Assembly (NCBI GenBank): GCA_023053575.1
Contig: JAKZAP010000022.1
Coordinates: forward strand, 14,240,518-14,304,517
Reading direction: 5' to 3'
Source: Branchinecta lynchi
Lineage: Eukaryota; Arthropoda; Branchiopoda; Anostraca; Branchinectidae
Length of the DNA: 64,000 bases
Within the stretch, counting starts at the first letter, position 1, and the number at the start of each line of letters is the position of its first letter. This document shows positions 59,415 to 64,000 of the stretch, piece after piece. Position numbers and translations under genes: made by a program. Under the pieces are notes generated by a model, which saw only the letters and a program-made list of their open reading frames with translations, was not told the DNA's origin and did no database searches.

Positions 59415-59567
59415 CTTCACAAAAGAATCTGAAATGCTGGGACATCTATTCTACCTATCAGAGTTTATTCAAGAGTGCCCAGCAAGGCAACAACTGGAAG
59501 CATTCCACTCTCTGAATGTTGACTTCTACGATATATTACGAAAAGCTCACTTAAAAGAACTATCCAG
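59415..59567 (+). CDS. Orphan exon of an unidentified gene
   Basis: A T-rich acceptor ending TCTCTACAG at 59414 and donor GTATCT at 59568 bound 153 bases. They encode FTKESEMLGHLFYLSEFIQ, then CPARQQLEAFHSL and DFYDILRKAHLKELS, a helical, protein-like composition. The length is a multiple of three. I do not recognise the family and found no partner exon. Confidence 0.5.
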
Positions 59568-60054
59568 GTATCTTCAGTTTACAGTAAAATTAGACAGATT
59601 TTAAGGTAAGAACGCAATAATAAGTGGTAGAGTGATTGATGTTATCATCAGTTGTGTTTATGGAGTGGTATTTTCATCAATTGTATTGTTAGAGTGTTGT
59701 TTACCATCAATGGTGATCTGCGGGATTGAGACAATGGACCATTAGTCGCCTGAGTTTTAGCTAGATTTTCTGGCATACCCTACAGAACAAAAATGGTTAA
59801 AAACAAAACAGGCTATGGTATTCAATTTAGAACCAACTCTTCTACTTAAGAATCAACTAGCAACCCACGTAATCTATGATTCAGTAAACATATTGGCTCA
59901 AATGAAATCAAGACAAGATCCTTGAAATCAGATCCGTGGGTTTGTGACTAATTAACAAGACTAAGGGCAAATAAGGCAGATTAACAATAATCACTACAAC
60001 TGTACAACTTGGATACATTTGAATGATTTGTTAGACAGCTGACAGCTATGCCTA

Positions 60055-60657
60055 TAGATAGATTGCACCATACCCTAAGAAAACGGATGGGATCGTAACG
60101 AAAAAAATTAACATTAGGAAGAAAACGTAAAGAAAAAATTTAACATTAGGAAGTATAGGACTTACAACTTTGAAATTAAATTATCGGCGTTTTATCACCA
60201 ATCTGAGCCAGGGACTCGCGGGAAATGTTAATTGGGCTATTCCTTAACCATATAATTCTATTTTTGCTAAAGAGTTTCCAAGGAAGTAAGAGTTTGATGG
60301 CGTCAAAGTTTGTAAACAAAGACGGAGTCTCGCCCTATTGGTTGATTATGACACAGTTTTTCAAATCAGCATCACCGCCGATCAATAAAGTTCAAGACTC
60401 CTTGTTTGTGATCAAACTTCGAAGCCTTCAAGCTCTTGCTTCCATGGAAAGTCTTTTGAACAAATACAATTATACTGTTAAGGAGTAGCTCAATTAACAT
60501 TTTCAGCAAGTCCCTGGCTTAGGATGATGATAAAACGCCGATAATTTAATTTTAAAGTTGAAAGTCCTATACCTCCCAATGTAAAATTTTGTTGTTACGA
60601 TCCCATGATAATGATGCAGCAATATCCATTTTCATCGGATAGGGTGCAATCTATCTA
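60055..60657. mobile_element. Foldback element, family FB3 (about 600 bp)
   Basis: The arms start ATAGATAGATTGCACC and end GGTGCAATCTATCT (one base different) and stay complementary for about 200 bases (AAATTAAATTATCGGCGTTT occurs on both arms). A second copy starts at about 63594. Confidence 0.85.
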
Positions 60658-61908
60658 AGGAACAAAAACTCTCATGCTTGACAATCTGAAGCAAATCAAT
60701 GACTTCCTGCAAACAAAACAAGCCAATGTTATTGTTGTAGGCTATCTATTTCCGGATCTGCATTTAATTTTTTTTCCCAAGTCAAACCTTTGGTGACAAG
60801 CTTTCTTAACGCCAAATGTGATTATAATAATAAAAGTTTGCTGTGAGGTGTCGAAGATATAAAGGAAAACGAAAAGGAAATAACCTTCAGTGGCAACCTC
60901 GTTCTTTTGTAACTTTGAAAATGCCTCAGAAAAAGAATAGAACAGTGAAGTAGACGGATGTTTCGTAGTAAAATACTAAACAAGGGTTCGAAACGTATGG
61001 ATATGGTTCTGTCTGGTCGTGGTCTGGTCTCTTACAGTTTAATATCTAGCTCCTAAAATACTTTTATTCTTCATAAACACAAATAACTGTTCAGTCACAT
61101 TTTTATTTGATATCATAAAACTGTCATGAAAACTACTTTTACGACCTGTTTCCGACTTTTTTCGATTCTGATTCTCCGTGTATGCCTGATGCGTTTTGTA
61201 GTTTCGGCAGAGCGGCAGAAAAGGGCTTTTTTAGTTGGTTGACGACAAGTGTTCGACAAGGTTTTGTTGGTTTCCTGGATTTGTATAGTTTAGTTTCCTG
61301 TCAGAGGGATTGTTCAGAAAAATTGCCTTGTTATAGAAGGTAACATCTTTTTCTGGCTTTAGTTTTCGTCAAGAATGGTAAATGTCAGAACTGTAGGCTA
61401 AGTAAAGTACAGGAGGGTTATCCAACCTGAACTTGGCTTTAAAAGGTTAAGTAAGATGAAAGATCAGTGCAGTCCTAACTGTCAAGAAAGACACAGTGGA
61501 ATGATTTATATTAATTTAGGACTTGACAGAAGTTTGCTTGTATTATTTTCAGGCCAAGTTCGAGGTTATATAAATTCGAGGTTGGGTAGGCTAATACCAA
61601 TGGCAGTCTACTCTCTTGCAGCCTGCAGCCCTCTACCTTGGAGGTTTGACCTGTTATCCTGTCTATTCCATTGCCCAGCTTTGGTTGTCTTTTTCTCACC
61701 ACAGAAATTTCCAAAAAAGGTAAACAGTATATCAAAAGAAAGCCAGTTCATCCTAGATTTTCTTCCGAGATAATAGTGCGCAAGCTGCATTGCCAGTGCA
61801 TGATTTTCTGTGATGACCCAAAATTTTCTGGGGACTTTGTTACCGTTTCGACCAGGTTACGGCTGGTCATCCGAATTGTTTTCTGTCACGTACACATTGT
61901 TTAACATG
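60658..61908. other. Unassigned DNA
   Basis: No confident gene. A frame at 61456-61773 has low-complexity composition and no recognised motif. ATGGTAAATG at about 61375 could be a start directly followed by a donor, but nothing supports it. Confidence 0.4.
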
Positions 61909-61927
61909 GGTACTCAGTCTAGTACAC

Positions 61928-62602
61928 TAGCCCCTTTTCAGGCACGGTGCTCAAACGTCTAGCACCATGCCTGGGTGCTAGACGTTCAAGCACTGTACCT
62001 TGGATTTCATGTATGGTGCATGGATTTCAGTATACAGTGCATACATAAGAAACACAGTTTCTGTCATGACAACTGAGCACCAGCTCGGACAGGGCTGAAA
62101 ATATTACCATGAATTAGAGAAACCAAAGACAATCCTTTATATATTTTTCACAACAAAAACAAAAGGGCTCGGCTGATGACAGATGTGAAAAACCTCATTT
62201 CCTTTTCTACATAGTCAAGAGTTTTGCATGCAAATTGTCCTCTGCCTCAGCTTTTTCTACCTAGCAGCCAACCAGAATATTGGCTCTTGGGGAATAGATA
62301 GGGAAAATACATGGAAAATAGATAGGGTGCTGTTAGGTTTTTCATCTCCATCATCATTAGAGCCCTTTTGTTTTTCTTGTGAAAAATATGCAAAGGATTG
62401 TCTTTGATTTCTCTAATTCACAGTAGTAATTTCAGCCCTGTCCGAGTGGGTGCTCAGTTGTGATGACAGAAACTGTGTTTTCTCTGTATGCACTGTAAAC
62501 TGAAATCCATGCACCATACATGAAATCCAAGGTACAGTGCTTGAACGTCTAGCACCCAGGCATGGTGCTAGACGTTTGAGCACCGTGCCTGAAATGGGGC
62601 TA
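61928..62602. mobile_element. Foldback element, family FB1, copy 2 (675 bp)
   Basis: It has the same termini (TAGCCCC, GGGGCTA), length and inverted-arm structure as 987-1661. Here the flanks add a further perfect 13-bp inverted pair (61915-61927 with 62603-62615), and outside that a 6-bp direct repeat GGTACT (61909-61914, 62616-62621). Confidence 0.88.
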
Positions 62603-62730
62603 GTGTACTAGACTGGGTACTTGGAAAAATATGAAAGCAAATTGTATGATTGTTAGAAAGAAACATGAATTCAATATAAGAAAAACATTTAGTGTTTTAA
62701 ACAGAGAAAATCTTTGTCTTTTTGGCTTAC

Positions 62731-62806
62731 ATTGACGTCGACTCTCTTGTACTGTAACAACGCCGGATGCCGTGATTCTATTTCCATCACAACAGTGCCT
62801 ACATAT
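62731..62806 (-). CDS. Orphan exon of an unidentified gene
   Basis: On the - strand the acceptor TTTCTAAATTCAG and donor GTAAGC at 62730 bound 76 bases. They encode YVGTVVMEIESRHPALL, then QYKRVDVN, a protein-like sequence. It enters after two codon bases and leaves in phase 0. The family is not recognised, and partner exons must lie outside the window or in unrecognised parts of it. Confidence 0.45.
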
Positions 62807-62829
62807 CTGAATTTAGAAAGATTTATTAG

Positions 62830-63590
62830 TGAATATGATTTTAAACACACATCTTCCAACAGGCTTAAGTATTTTAGACAGGTTGTGGCGCATCTAAGGC
62901 ACATCTAACCTAGGAAACTAACTCTGTCGGGTGCTGACCGGACTAGAAACTGACGGAAATAGTATAGGCTCCAGTATGTTGTAATCGCCTACCATGGTAG
63001 GTTTCCTCTGATCTAGCTCGACATAACTGATAGCGTGCTATCTGTGGGGGTTCTGTCAATCTGGCTGCTCTAGTGATCTCCTGAGCAGGAGGTTTGCCTC
63101 ATTTTTGCAGTCATAAGATCTCTTAGGCCTTCCCAACCTCCCCAGATAGAGGTTTGGCAGTTTTAGGAGATTGTAAGACTGATCATTTGACAGCAAAATG
63201 GAGGCAAGTCTTCAGCTCAGGATAACACTAGATCAGCCAGATTGGCAGAAACCCACAGGTAGCTGGTTATGTAAATACTAGGACACACCTCAGCTTCAGG
63301 AGATTGCTTGAGAGCCAGGTCAGAGGGATCCTCCAAGGTAGGCAATAAGTACAGTGATAAGGTCAAGACAAACCTCCAAGGTATGAGGCTGCAAGAATGC
63401 TGGTTAATGAGTATCTCTCCTGTAGTGGTCTGTTACTTTGTCAAATTCAAAGTCTTTCAGTACTCTCTCTTCAATGTTGAACTGAACAGGACTGAGATTT
63501 GGCGGTCCAGTAACCCAGCAGTAACCCCATTTACTCACTCGAACAGACTTGAAGACCAGATTAAATTGTGGTACTTTGTCGCAGTGCAGG
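62830..63590. other. Unassigned DNA
   Basis: Inverted GACCTCC/GGAGGT-type repeats (TCCAAGGTA, ACAAACCTCCAAGG, CTCCCCAGATAGAGG) suggest repeat-derived sequence. No gene is recognised. Confidence 0.35.
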
Positions 63591-63593
63591 AAT

Positions 63594-64000
63594 ATAGAGA
63601 TTGCACCCTACCTGAAAAAAAACGGATATTGCTACATCATCATCAGGGAGAGCATAACACAAAAATTCAATGTTAGGAGGTATAGGACTTATGACTTTGA
63701 GACTGAATAACCGGCATTTGGTAACCATTCTGAGCCAAAACTTTCACAAAAGAATTTTCCTTATAATGAGGATTTGAAGGCTTCAAAGTTTGTAAACAAA
63801 GACAGAGTCTCGCATACTATTGGTCATTTATGATGTGTTTTTTTAAATTCGACCAATAGGAAGCACAAGTCCTTTTTGTATGGAAAGTTTGAAGTCGTCA
63901 GTATCCCATTTCTGATCAAAATTTCCAAAACTGTAATTGTAAAATTAAGGAAGAACCAGCAAACTATTTTCAACCATTTCGGGGCTCAGAACAGTTATTG
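63594..64000 (+). mobile_element. Foldback element, family FB3, partial (runs off window)
   Basis: GATTGCACCCTACCTG, then TAGGAGGTATAGGACTTATG and GGCTTCAAAGTTTGTAAACA, follow the left arm of the copy at 60055. Confidence 0.75.

Overview
The window is a stretch of invertebrate animal chromosome: GT-AG spliced genes, large introns packed with transposon relics, and about 40% GC by eye. Three animal housekeeping genes are recognisable. An SMPD4 (neutral sphingomyelinase 3) orthologue lies on the + strand with coding exons between 162 and 37775. A NIF3L1 orthologue lies on the - strand in six coding exons, 53784 down to 41235. An intronless CIAO1 orthologue (cytosolic iron-sulfur assembly WD40 protein) lies on the - strand at 57518-56493. 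SMPD4 and NIF3L1 converge tail to tail about 3.5 kb apart; CIAO1 lies upstream of NIF3L1 in the same direction. The repeat mix (LINEs, Ty3/Gypsy, hAT and short TIR elements, hammerhead-bearing retroelement pieces) and protein divergence suggest an anthozoan cnidarian such as a coral, but this is a low-confidence inference. I see no bacterial-type features, CRISPR array or complete tRNA gene.

Layout. 1-4.9 kb: SMPD4 exons 1-3 with two palindromic MITE-like elements and two hammerhead-family pieces in intron 1. 4.9-16.3 kb: one very large SMPD4 intron holding a hAT element with a clean 8-bp target duplication, degraded LINEs on both strands, and a Ty3/Gypsy element (15.65 down to 11.5 kb) itself broken by two LINE insertions; one SMPD4 coding segment expected here was not found. 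16.3-37.8 kb: the remaining seven SMPD4 exons, separated by LINE 3' ends, minisatellites, TIR elements and hammerhead-family copies, including a nearly perfect 275-bp palindrome at 36.5-36.7 kb. 37.8-41.2 kb: gap between convergent genes, with three TIR elements. 41.2-53.8 kb: NIF3L1, including a decayed partial duplicate of its third coding exon. 53.8-56.3 kb: two LINE 3' ends and a degenerate tandem array. 56.3-57.5 kb: CIAO1. 57.6-64 kb: long foldback elements and two orphan exon-like segments of unidentified genes.

The three genes share no pathway; their proximity looks like ordinary animal gene order. The most interesting material is the mobile DNA. A dispersed family carries a recognisable type I hammerhead self-cleaving ribozyme core (best copy on the - strand at 24776-24840) and often sits in head-to-head inverted pairs, as Penelope-like elements or retrozymes can. 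Several short non-autonomous DNA transposon families can be bounded to the base because their target duplications are still readable.
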